Positions 1-7,187 of a stretch of 19,436 bases of DNA are shown here, piece after piece. This DNA is from an uncultured Clostridia bacterium (GTDB lineage Bacteria > Bacillota > Clostridia > UBA1381). The translations under genes were made by a program, and so were the position numbers. Location of the stretch: NCBI GenBank assembly GCA_934487205.1, contig CAKSRS010000048.1, positions 1 through 19,436 on the forward strand. The letters are read 5' to 3'. The notes beneath the pieces were generated by a model. It worked only from the letters and a program-made list of their open reading frames with translations, was not told the DNA's origin and did no database searches. Position 1 is the first letter of the stretch. Each line of letters opens with the position of its first letter.

Positions 1-17
1 TTCTGTAGGACGGCAAG

Positions 18-1439
18 TTGATCCCCACACCTTGCGAAGATGTTGCAATCGGCGATATTATTCAGGTATCCGCCGGCGAAAAAATCCCGCTTGACGGCGC
101 CGTAACAAAGGGTACGGCGCACATTGATACGTCCGCGCTTACGGGCGAGGCAGTTCCGGTATCGGTTCATGACGGCGACAGCGTAATGAGCGGCTGCATT
201 AACACCAACTCGGTTATAGAAATCGAAGTTACAAAGGCATATTCCGACTCTACCGCATCAAAAATATTGGAGCTCGTACAATCCAATAAAAAGTCACATT
301 CAGAACGCTTTATAACACGTTTTTCAAAGGTATATACACCTATTGTCGTTATATCCGCATTGCTGATAGGCATAATCCCGTCGCTTATTACCGGCGATTG
401 GAAAACATGGATTTATACCGCGCTGACATTCCTTGTTGTGTCATGTCCGTGCGCACTTGTAGTATCGGTACCGCTGACATTCTTTGCCGGACTCGGACGT
501 GCGTCAAAAAACGGTATTCTTATAAAAGGCTCAAATTCTCTTGAAGAATTGGCAGGCATAAAAACAGTTGCATTCGACAAAACCGGAACTTTAACAAAAG
601 GCAGTTTTGAAGTTACACGCATAGTTACCGACGACGGTATAAAGGCTCAACTCCTCGATTATGCCGCACATGTTGAAAGCTATTCTTCACACCCGATTGC
701 AAAAGCCATCGTACGCGCATACGGAAAAGATATCGATTCGTCACGGATAACAGGTTACGAAGAAATCGCCGGCAGCGGCGTTTCCGCAGAGGTTGATGGG
801 CATCAGGTCCTGATAGGCAAAGCTGAATTTGCCGGAACAAAACCCGTGAACGAAAATGCCGTCTATATCTCTGTCGACGGCAATTTTGCCGGATATATAG
901 TGGTGGACGATAAGCTTAAACCGTCTGCAAAAGACACTATATCGGAACTTAAAAAACTTGGCGTAAATTCCGTTATGCTTACGGGCGACTCCGAACAAAA
1001 CGCAAAACGAATTGCCGAAAACATAGGTATTCCCTACTATGCAGGTCTCCTTCCTCAGGATAAGGTTGAAAAATTCAAGAGTCTACGCAGTAATTCAAAA
1101 GCTGCATTTATCGGCGACGGAATAAACGACGCACCGGTTCTCTCCTGTGCCGATGTAGGTATCTCAATGGGCGGTATCGGCTCCGATGCGGCTATCGAAA
1201 GCGCGGACGCGGTAATAATGTCCGATGATATTGCAAAAATTCCTTCCGCAATAAAAACCGCACGCAGAACCGTAATGCTGCTGCGTGAAAATGTTACTTT
1301 TGCGATTATCGTAAAGATTTTGATTATGCTGCTCGGCGTTATAGGATATGCGTCCATGTGGCTCGCCGTCTTTGCAGATGTAGGCGTTTGCTTGCTCGTT
1401 GTGCTTAACGCACTGCGCGCATTTATTGATAAGCATTGA
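18..1439 (+). CDS. Zn2+/Cd2+/Pb2+-exporting P1B-type ATPase, 5' part missing
   Basis: Membrane ATPase that exports divalent soft metals. Visible in order (residues counted from the TTG at 18): actuator-domain TGE motif 42-44, CPC ion-binding motif 143-145 in a membrane helix, phosphorylation motif DKTGT with D187, HP motif 225-226 of the nucleotide-binding domain, TGDS 322-325, GDGIND 366-371, then two C-terminal helices. Lys433 and Asp454 in the last two helices match the Lys/Asp pair typical of ZntA/CadA rather than copper pumps. The N-terminal metal-binding domain and first helices, usually about 200 residues or more, would lie before the window. The frame is closed by a TAG at 6-8, so the TTG is not a credible native start. 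Either the gene is broken there, or the frame changes at the edge. The family call is firm; intactness is unknown. Confidence 0.9.
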   Translation: MIPTPCEDVAIGDIIQVSAGEKIPLDGAVTKGTAHIDTSALTGEAVPVSVHDGDSVMSGCINTNSVIEIEVTKAYSDSTASKILELVQSNKKSHSERFITRFSKVYTPIVVISALLIGIIPSLITGDWKTWIYTALTFLVVSCPCALVVSVPLTFFAGLGRASKNGILIKGSNSLEELAGIKTVAFDKTGTLTKGSFEVTRIVTDDGIKAQLLDYAAHVESYSSHPIAKAIVRAYGKDIDSSRITGYEEIAGSGVSAEVDGHQVLIGKAEFAGTKPVNENAVYISVDGNFAGYIVVDDKLKPSAKDTISELKKLGVNSVMLTGDSEQNAKRIAENIGIPYYAGLLPQDKVEKFKSLRSNSKAAFIGDGINDAPVLSCADVGISMGGIGSDAAIESADAVIMSDDIAKIPSAIKTARRTVMLLRENVTFAIIVKILIMLLGVIGYASMWLAVFADVGVCLLVVLNALRAFIDKH

Positions 1440-1464
1440 CATTTTTCGCAAAAAAGTATATACT
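1436..1464 (+). promoter_or_regulatory. SigA-type promoter of coaX
   Basis: TTGACA at 1436-1441, a 17-nt spacer, and TATACT at 1459-1464. The -35 box overlaps the stop codon of the metal ATPase. The predicted transcript starts near 1471, so coaX should be transcribed independently of the ATPase gene. Confidence 0.75.
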
Positions 1465-1465
1465 T

Positions 1466-1490
1466 GTATAAAAGCCTGTTTTATACAGGC
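1466..1490 (+). promoter_or_regulatory. overlapping alternative hairpins in the coaX 5' leader
   Basis: Two perfect inverted repeats share bases. GTATAAAA (1466-1473) pairs with TTTTATAC (1479-1486) around GCCTG. GCCTGT (1474-1479) pairs with ACAGGC (1485-1490) around TTTAT. They are mutually exclusive. The second sits at the predicted 5' end of the transcript, directly before the ribosome binding site GGAAAGG at about 1491. The function is not established: it could be an operator in DNA or an mRNA 5' stem. Confidence 0.45.
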
Positions 1491-1510
1491 GGAAAGGCAA
1501 GGCATACACT

Positions 1511-2278
1511 ATGATTTTAGCACTTGATGTCGGTAACACGAACATTGTTATCGGCTGCATCGAAAACGGAGAAATAATTTTTAACGGCAGATTGACGACA
1601 CATTCCTACAAAACCGATATGGAATTTGCCGTCATGCTGAAAAATATTCTGACAATTAATAATATTGATGTAAACGCATTTGAAGGCGCGATTATATCAT
1701 CGGTTGTTCCGCCGATTGATAAAGCATTAAAAACCGCTGTTGAAATTGTTACGGGAAAAAAACCTGTTACTCTTGACGGCTGCGAGGGTCTTAAAGTTTC
1801 ACTTGACGACCCGACGCAGCTCGGCAGCGATTTAATAGTCGGTGCGGTTACGGTTTTAAACGATTTTCCGCCCCCAATCGTTTTGATTGACATGGGCACG
1901 GCAACAACACTTTTTGTCATTGACAAAACCGGCACATATATAGGCGGCGCAATAATTCCCGGCGTAATGATATCACAGCAGGCATTATCACAGACCACCT
2001 CCCTTTTGCCGTCCATAAGTTTGGAAACGCCAAAAAGTGTCATCGGCAAAAACACAATTGACGCCATGCAAAGCGGTGCAATTCTCGGAAATGCGTCTAT
2101 GCTGGACGGCATGATTGATAAAATCGAGTCGGAGCTCGGCGAGAAAACGACTGTTGTCGCAACAGGCGGATTATCCAAATCCATTATCCAAAACTGCCGC
2201 CACGAAATTATATATGACGCGGATTTGCTGCTGCGCGGACTATGGATTATCTACCAAAAACATCAGAAAAATAAATAA
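1511..2278 (+). CDS. coaX: type III pantothenate kinase
   Basis: Phosphorylates pantothenate with ATP, the first step of coenzyme A synthesis, in the cytoplasm. The 255-residue length is normal for the family. Motifs: N-terminal phosphate-binding loop LDVGNTNI (residues 5-12, D6 and N9), a GSD motif with D107 at the position of the family's catalytic aspartate, IDMGTATT at 126-133 with D127, and GGAIIPG at 145-151. In the family the GSD/GAD motif is usually followed by Arg; here it is Leu108, a deviation worth noting. The ATG at 1511 follows a GGAAAGG ribosome binding site. The gene has its own promoter and leader hairpin and ends before a strong hairpin. It is shared neither with the metal ATPase nor with the convergent small gene. 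Confidence 0.95.
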   Translation: MILALDVGNTNIVIGCIENGEIIFNGRLTTHSYKTDMEFAVMLKNILTINNIDVNAFEGAIISSVVPPIDKALKTAVEIVTGKKPVTLDGCEGLKVSLDDPTQLGSDLIVGAVTVLNDFPPPIVLIDMGTATTLFVIDKTGTYIGGAIIPGVMISQQALSQTTSLLPSISLETPKSVIGKNTIDAMQSGAILGNASMLDGMIDKIESELGEKTTVVATGGLSKSIIQNCRHEIIYDADLLLRGLWIIYQKHQKNK

Positions 2279-2293
2279 TTGAGGTTGCAAAGA

Positions 2294-2352
2294 AGCCGAC
2301 CGTTTCCAAATGTCAGATGAAAATCCGGCAATTGAGCGGTCGGCTCATTTTT
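2294..2352. terminator. hairpin terminator between convergent genes
   Basis: A perfect 9-bp inverted repeat, AGCCGACCG (2294-2302) and CGGTCGGCT (2337-2345), encloses a long 34-nt loop and is followed by a T-rich tract (CATTTTTATT). It follows the coaX stop closely. On the minus strand the same stem could serve the small membrane peptide gene, with a weaker T tract. The loop is longer than usual, so it may hold extra structure. Confidence 0.6.
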
Positions 2353-2521
2353 ATTCGTTGTTTTTATTGTCTATCGTATAAATTATACAGGCAATTCCGG
2401 CGATAAGGGAAAATAAGATTGAACCACCCAATCCTTCGTTCAGCGCCGAACCTGCAAACAGACCGATTATCCCTGCAATTATCATGATTACAACAGATAC
2501 TTTCGTTCTAAACGTATTCAT
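2351..2521 (-). CDS. small two-helix membrane protein of unknown function
   Basis: A 56-residue hydrophobic peptide with two predicted membrane segments (about residues 7-27 and 31-50) joined by a short Gly/Asn loop, ending in a charged Asp-Asn-Lys tail. A longer reading frame starts at 2542, but the sequence GGAGG lies inside it, about 9 nt before the ATG ending at 2519. The internal ATG at 2521 is therefore the likely start. An extended -10 promoter lies just upstream. I do not recognise a family. It follows the DUF2207 gene on the same strand, across an intergenic gap of about 90 nt, and may be transcribed with it or alone. Confidence 0.6.
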   Translation of the reverse strand: MNTFRTKVSVVIMIIAGIIGLFAGSALNEGLGGSILFSLIAGIACIIYTIDNKNNE

Positions 2522-2555
2522 AATGATATTTCCTCCGTGCATTTATTTTACGGAC

Positions 2556-2564
2556 ATTATATCA
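2556..2564 (-). promoter_or_regulatory. extended -10 promoter of the small membrane protein gene
   Basis: On the minus strand TGA-TATAAT gives a TGn-extended consensus -10 (2556-2564) about 35 nt before the chosen ATG. No good -35 box is seen at 17 nt, which is common for extended -10 promoters. Confidence 0.45.
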
Positions 2565-2611
2565 CAGCGCCGCCCAAAAATCAGGTTTGCAATCATTGCA
2601 AAACACCCGGA

Positions 2612-4270
2612 TTATCTCGAGCCGCCGCCGGTTCCGCCTCCGGAAAATCCACCACCGCCGCCGATGGACGCATGACCTCCCATACCGCTTGTTCTATGCT
2701 GTTGCTGTATGGCTCTTTCCGCCGCACCGTGCATTCCTCTGTAATAACTGTGCGCAATTATTACCGTTCTGTTGTATTCTTCAAATTCAGGTATACGGTC
2801 GGGATAAACTTTTTCCAGTTGCTTCATAACCTTATCCGCTATTCCGAACAATGTGGCATATACCATATAATCCTGCCAGATTATCGTTTCATTGATGCTG
2901 CGTTCCGCTATCAGCGAAAACTCATCAAGGTATTTTTTCAGCCCCATCACTTCGGCAAGTTCATTTTTTCCCGTCGGACTCAGAGCATCTATGCGATTTC
3001 CGTGATAACCAAAAAATCCTCCGCGTGCCGCAAAGGTTGCTTCGCCCTCAGCCTTTGTGCTGTCCAGAATATTGTTGACAAGCTTCGGGTTACCGTATGC
3101 ATAATTTTCCAGTTCTTTTTCCTGTAAAATTCCGTCCTCGCCCGCTGCGGAAACCAGTATGTTATACAGCCGCTTTTCAACGGCGGTATCCGGCTCTTTT
3201 ACCAATTTTAAATTAACCGTTTCTTTTGTTTTTCCGAAAAAGCCTGCGCTCTCTTCAAGCTGTGGTTCAAGGCAGCCCTTATTAATCATCGAAAGCATGA
3301 GCGCACCGATTATAAGGCTTTCTTCCCCGGACACATCAAAAGTCTGTGCAAGATAATGCGAAACCTCTATGTCGCCGCCGTTCGGCACATCGCGGAAATA
3401 GTTTGCCTCGGCATAAAATTGCTTAATAGCTTTTCTGCGTTTTAACATACGCCTTATAATAAGCACAATAATTGCAAAAAATCCGAACAGTACCAAAAAT
3501 CCTATGACATAATCAAGCGTACTTGCTTCATAATTGTCATAACCGTAATCACTTCCGTCAAACGCAAGAGACTTAACTTCCTCAAACGATTCATCAACAG
3601 AATTTGCGGGCGTGATAATGCCTTTATTAAGCTGCAGCATTACTATCATTTTGTTGTCACCCTCAAGCGCAGATGAGGTATATGCATAAATTCCGCCGTT
3701 ATCGAACTGCACCTCACCGATATAGCCAAACGCCCATATAGCGGCATTTTCCGTATCAAGCGGCGTCCCGTTACTCATTGCAATACGGATTTTACCGTTT
3801 GTCGGAAAGGTAGACATATCCGGATTTATAAACATAAAATTCGTGCCGTCACAGTCCTGATAGCTTTTTATAAATCCGTCCACGGTATATCTGATTTTGT
3901 AGCTGTTGTGACCGTATTCCGATATTCCGAAGCACAGCTCTACCCCATCATCGGTATTATTTATGCCGCATTTCCGGCTTTTGTCCGCAAAATCCGCATC
4001 AACATTCCAGCTGTCCGCATATATGTACTCGCCTTCCGCGTCCGATACGCCGAAATCCGAAATGGAAATATCGCCGGTTCTTATGGGGATATAATTCTCC
4101 GTGCCTTCATCAAAATCACCCGTCCATGTTTGAGTAATATCCGCGCTGCCGTCGCCGTTTACAATAACATCAATGTCAATATCGGTCACGTTATTTTTTG
4201 CATGCGCAGACCCGCAACAAAGAGCCGACACTACAGCGATTGCAAGGACGGCCTTTTTAAGTAATTTCAT
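2612..4270 (-). CDS. DUF2207 domain-containing membrane protein
   Basis: A 552-residue protein whose function is not established. Layout: an N-terminal signal sequence (about residues 1-24), a long extracytoplasmic domain of the DUF2207 type (about 27-245), one membrane helix (254-272) followed by a basic stop-transfer stretch RRMLKRRK, a cytoplasmic domain (about 285-530), and a glycine-rich tail with the GGGGGFSGGG pattern typical of this family. The start ATG has AAGGAG 6 nt before it, placed in the 10-nt gap after the lemA stop. LemA and DUF2207 proteins are commonly adjacent, and this arrangement supports a shared envelope-related role. That role is inference; no enzymatic motif is visible. 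Confidence 0.88.
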   Translation of the reverse strand: MKLLKKAVLAIAVVSALCCGSAHAKNNVTDIDIDVIVNGDGSADITQTWTGDFDEGTENYIPIRTGDISISDFGVSDAEGEYIYADSWNVDADFADKSRKCGINNTDDGVELCFGISEYGHNSYKIRYTVDGFIKSYQDCDGTNFMFINPDMSTFPTNGKIRIAMSNGTPLDTENAAIWAFGYIGEVQFDNGGIYAYTSSALEGDNKMIVMLQLNKGIITPANSVDESFEEVKSLAFDGSDYGYDNYEASTLDYVIGFLVLFGFFAIIVLIIRRMLKRRKAIKQFYAEANYFRDVPNGGDIEVSHYLAQTFDVSGEESLIIGALMLSMINKGCLEPQLEESAGFFGKTKETVNLKLVKEPDTAVEKRLYNILVSAAGEDGILQEKELENYAYGNPKLVNNILDSTKAEGEATFAARGGFFGYHGNRIDALSPTGKNELAEVMGLKKYLDEFSLIAERSINETIIWQDYMVYATLFGIADKVMKQLEKVYPDRIPEFEEYNRTVIIAHSYYRGMHGAAERAIQQQHRTSGMGGHASIGGGGGFSGGGTGGGSR

Positions 4271-4280
4271 ATAAAACTCC

Positions 4281-4826
4281 TTATTTCATATTCGGCATAT
4301 CCGCTTTTTGCTCACTTGCCTCAAGGTAGTCTCTGCTTGTGATATTCAGTATCGACGCTGCGATTGATGCCGGGAACATACGAATTGCACGGTTAAGTTT
4401 GGTAACGCTGTCATTGTAAATCAAGCGTGATTGACGAACCATTTTCTCGTATTCGTTGACACTGTCCATTGTCTTGATATAGTTTTCGTTTGCCTTTAAT
4501 TCTGGATAACTTTCCGCTACCGCCATGATTTTACCCATAGCCTCAGTCAGAATATTTTCCTGATTATTTACGTCCGCAGCCGTGCTTTTTGAAGTAATTC
4601 CCGCGCGCATCTTGATTGTGTTGGACAGAGTTTTGTACTCATGCTCGGCATAACCCTTTGTTAAATCCAAAAGTGCCGACAGTGCGTCCCAGCGTGATGA
4701 AAGCTGAACACCGATTTGACTCATAGCATTGTTTATATTTTCGTCCATTGCCACAAGCTTGCGCTGCGTGGAAACAAACCACAAAACAAGTACTATAAGT
4801 ACGATTACCAAAATTAAGATTGCCAT
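4281..4826 (-). CDS. lemA: LemA family protein
   Basis: A 181-residue LemA-type protein with one N-terminal membrane helix (residues 2-21) and a helical C-terminal domain. Family-like features include the segment around residues 27-60 (NINNAMSQIGVQLSSRWDAL), the LTKGYAEHE stretch, and the conserved end region with Y-N-x-x-V-x-x-x-N (YNDSVTKLN) and FPASI. The start ATG has GGAGG 7 nt upstream. It is the first gene of a two-gene operon with the DUF2207 gene (10-nt gap). The promoter is a near-consensus SigA site. The biochemical role of LemA is unknown; family members are membrane-anchored with a long helical bundle. Confidence 0.93.
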   Translation of the reverse strand: MAILILVIVLIVLVLWFVSTQRKLVAMDENINNAMSQIGVQLSSRWDALSALLDLTKGYAEHEYKTLSNTIKMRAGITSKSTAADVNNQENILTEAMGKIMAVAESYPELKANENYIKTMDSVNEYEKMVRQSRLIYNDSVTKLNRAIRMFPASIAASILNITSRDYLEASEQKADMPNMK

Positions 4827-4858
4827 ATTTTTTCCTCCAATTTATATATTATATTTCT

Positions 4859-4887
4859 ATTATAAAATCATTCCATAAAATAATCAA
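4859..4887 (-). promoter_or_regulatory. SigA-type promoter of lemA operon
   Basis: On the minus strand TTGATT (4882-4887), 17-nt spacer, TATAAT (4859-4864). The leader to the lemA ATG is about 25 nt. Confidence 0.75.
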
Positions 4888-4894
4888 TAGAAAT

Positions 4895-4911
4895 TTGCAT
4901 AACTTGCATAA
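4895..4911 (-). repeat. tandem TTATGCAA direct repeat upstream of the lemA -35 box
   Basis: Two identical 8-bp copies of TTATGCAA (minus strand) are separated by one G, giving a 9-bp period. They lie 8 nt upstream of the -35 element. The position suits an activator site or an upstream promoter element; this is inference. Confidence 0.4.
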
Positions 4912-4927
4912 AAATGTCATAACATGT

Positions 4928-4977
4928 AAGAAAAAAAGAGAGTGTGCACTCTCTTGTGTGCAATCTCTTTTTTTCTT
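4928..4977 (-). terminator. rho-independent terminator of the glycoside hydrolase remnant
   Basis: On the minus strand the stem AAGAGAGTG/CACTCTCTT with a 2-nt loop is followed by a run of seven T. A longer alternative pairs the A-run and T-run arms at the outside (AAAAAAAGAGA with TCTCTTTTTTT). It lies just after the stop at 4990 and upstream of the lemA promoter, so it insulates the two operons. Confidence 0.7.
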
Positions 4978-4989
4978 CCCCGCCGCACA

Positions 4990-5700
4990 TCAATCCTCAA
5001 AAATTTCAATTATCGGCGTACTTAATATACCTGTATTATGTAAAAAATACCCGTTCCGGAAAAATTCACACTCGCTGTTCCATGCACCGGGCGTAATATA
5101 ATAATCCGGGTCATTCATTCTGCTGTTATGAATGGGTCCCAATGTGTTATTTCGGTTTCCGCGGCACAGAAATTCAATCGTGTGGCGTCCTTTTTTCAGC
5201 CTTTTTTCGATGCAAAACGGCGCAAGTGCAATTAAGCCGATATCCTCACCGTCGGCAAATACCCGCACACAATGTGCACCGAAATCCGTAACATGGATTT
5301 TTTCCGTACAATCCGAGGTCTCAATCTCTGTTTTATAGATAATATCACCGCCGTAAAACAGCATGCCGACATACGCTAACGGTTCAAATCCGATTTTCTC
5401 CCTCTTTTGAATTATCCGAAATAAACCGTCCTCAATTTCCAAACCGAAATCGCCCAAAAGGTAGCACGGCTCAATATTTTTTGTTTCCGATATTACTGTT
5501 TCTATTCGAATAATATTCTTCCCTTCCCGCATTTTCGGCAATTTGACTTTTTATATCGACACATCAATATATATTCCGCAAAAATTCATATCTGCACACT
5601 CATCATTTAAAAATACACGGCTGTCCTCCGCTCTTTCAAGCGCCAGATATGCACCGTCAAAATCTATTGTACTTTCAAATTCATATTGCAGATATACAGC
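4990..5700 (-). pseudogene. fragment 3 of the glycoside hydrolase: C-terminal beta-sandwich-like domain
   Basis: In a third frame, YLQYEFESTIDFDGAYLALE is followed after about 20 codons by a TAA at 5551-5553 and then continues in the same frame as KVKLPKMREGKN up to CYLLGDFGLE, NNTLGPIHN and the stop at 4990. The part after the TAA is open for 183 codons from a TTG at 5541, but there is no ribosome binding site, so separate expression is doubtful. Confidence 0.75.
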
Positions 5701-5976
5701 AGCCACTTCACAAGATTTTCATAATCACGCTGCAGTTCACGCATAAAATCATTGGTCTTTTGCATGGTGCTCGTTTTAATCATTGTCGTCTCAATCGGAT
5801 TTAAAACCGCAATATGAACAACAGGGGTTCCTTCCGAAAGTGCGGCAGCAAGGCGCGCAAAATGACTCTCCAAAAAATCAAACTCCCCGCACCACGGCGA
5901 TTGATAATTGAACGATGCGGGATAATCACGTTTTGCACCGCCTTCCGTCGACATCATCGCAAGATGCGGCACACAC
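5695..5976 (-). pseudogene. fragment 2 of the glycoside hydrolase: after the CA-repeat frameshift
   Basis: Continues the family sequence from CVPHLAMMSTEGG through NYQSPWCGEF, HFARLAAALSEG and VVHIAVLNPIE to NLVKWLL. There it meets a junction with a different frame. The long open frame 5664-6083 begins out of homology and is a by-product of the shift. Confidence 0.7.
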
Positions 5977-7141
5977 GGTAACGCCGAGCGCCGCTTGCCA
6001 GTCGCCCTGCATTTTGAGACATTTAAAATCAAAATCCCAGCCCGTAACGCCGTACAGTTCTGAAACCATTGCCTTCTTCCCATACTGCCGCACCACCGAC
6101 TGTGCCTGTTTCGCCGTGATTAATTCCAGATTGTCATACAGTATGTCTATTCCCGGTATGTCAAAGTACGGGTACATTCGCATTACGTCGTTTGACCATT
6201 TAAGCTGTTCATAAAGCTCGCCTTCAAGCATAAGATGCCCTGCAAAATCAATTCTGTGTTTTTTTGTTATCTCTTTTATCTGCTCAAAAAACGCCTTTTC
6301 AAAAAGAGCCGCCGCATGCATAAAATAATCGTACCGTACATACGCAAAATCGCCTGATTTTGTGTCCCAAATTAAATATGGCAGCATTGACAGCAATCTG
6401 TAGCCGTACGCCTTTTCAAAACTTTTTTCAAAGTCGAACGTCCAATGATATGCTGCCTCAATACTGTAATCATATTCATTAAGCAGCTCCATTGGCCGCT
6501 GTCTCGGCTCATCGGAAAATATTGCCGGGACACTTTTTCCGTAATGTGTACCGACTCTTTTGAAATAACGCTCATGCGTCACTCGAATAAACTCCCGCAC
6601 AGCCGCCGGCTGCATTATGTCGGCATAGGTATAAAAATTATACATATCGGTCGGCTCGTTTGTTTCGGAATATGCATAATACTTTTCATAAACGGCGTCA
6701 TCGTGCGCGTCTATTACCGAGAATTTTTCAAGGCATCCTTCCGAATTGATTTTTACGTCATAACAACCCAAAAGATACGGCAGTCCTTCCTCAAATGCAC
6801 GCTGCGGGTTATTTTCAATCTGTGAAAGAACCGCGTCGTCCTTTGTGATATACAGCGCACGCTGACGATATCTCGGATTTTTTGTAACTAATCCGCCGGC
6901 ATATCCTGACGGCCATCTGTCCTCATCATAAAGCCACGGAAACATGCTGTTTTCTTCGCCGCATTTTATGACAAAATCAATCATGTCCATAAAATCATCA
7001 CTTAAATATTCCGTGGCAAGACCATACCTCGTGTGCATGATATATCCACCAAACCCCATCTTTTTAAAGCACTCTGTCTGTGACTTAATCATACCTTCAT
7101 CAAGTTTGCAGTTCCATGACCAAAACGGTACGCCGCGGTAT
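5970..7141 (-). pseudogene. fragment 1 of the glycoside hydrolase: catalytic-domain N-terminal part
   Basis: The largest open stretch of the decayed gene. Its ATG at 7092 is internal to the ancestral protein, because the conserved YRGVPFWSWNCKLDEG segment lies before it in the same frame. It includes MHTRYGL, YDEDRWPSGYAGG, FSDEPRQRP and GHLMLEGELYEQL, and ends after GDWQAALGVTV, where the frame is lost. If translated from the internal ATG it would give 388 residues with an out-of-frame tail ending at 5926. Confidence 0.75.
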
Positions 7142-7187
7142 TTCGCGAGGGGGATTTTTAAAAATTTCCAATTCCAAAACTCTCACC

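Larger units (their letters stand above)
4990..7177 (-). pseudogene. glycoside hydrolase (GH106-like), degraded by several lesions
   Basis: Reading the minus strand in successive frames reconstructs one protein. It begins with an N-terminus containing FKNPP-RE-YRGVPFWSWN, continues with the FGGYIMHTRYGLATEYLSDD segment, then the YDEDRWPSGYAGG motif, later VPHLAMMSTEGGAKRDYP, and a C-terminal domain with CYLLGDFG and NTLGP. These motifs resemble large glycosidases related to alpha-L-rhamnosidase family GH106; the substrate is unknown. Lesions: an extra T in 7141-7143, a 2-nt contraction in the CA repeat 5970-5976, an out-of-frame deletion near 5695-5705 that removes what should be a sizeable middle region, and an in-frame TAA at 5551-5553. 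The likely start is TTG at 7177 or 7171, behind GGTGAG at 7187-7182, which overlaps the end of the phosphoesterase gene. It was probably translated coupled to that gene. Each lesion alone would stop full-length synthesis. Confidence 0.85.

Noticed and set aside
1606..2184. A 192-codon open frame antisense to coaX.
   Set aside because: Its composition is that of a reverse-strand shadow; it has no ribosome binding site or recognisable motif, and coaX is clear.
2537..3127. A 196-codon plus-strand frame opposite the DUF2207 gene.
   Set aside because: Arg/Phe-rich shadow translation with no RBS; the minus-strand gene has domains, signal sequence and operon context.
4896..4912. The short repeats before lemA could be the start of a CRISPR array.
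   Set aside because: Only two 8-bp units with a 1-nt gap; no spacers and no cas genes in the window.
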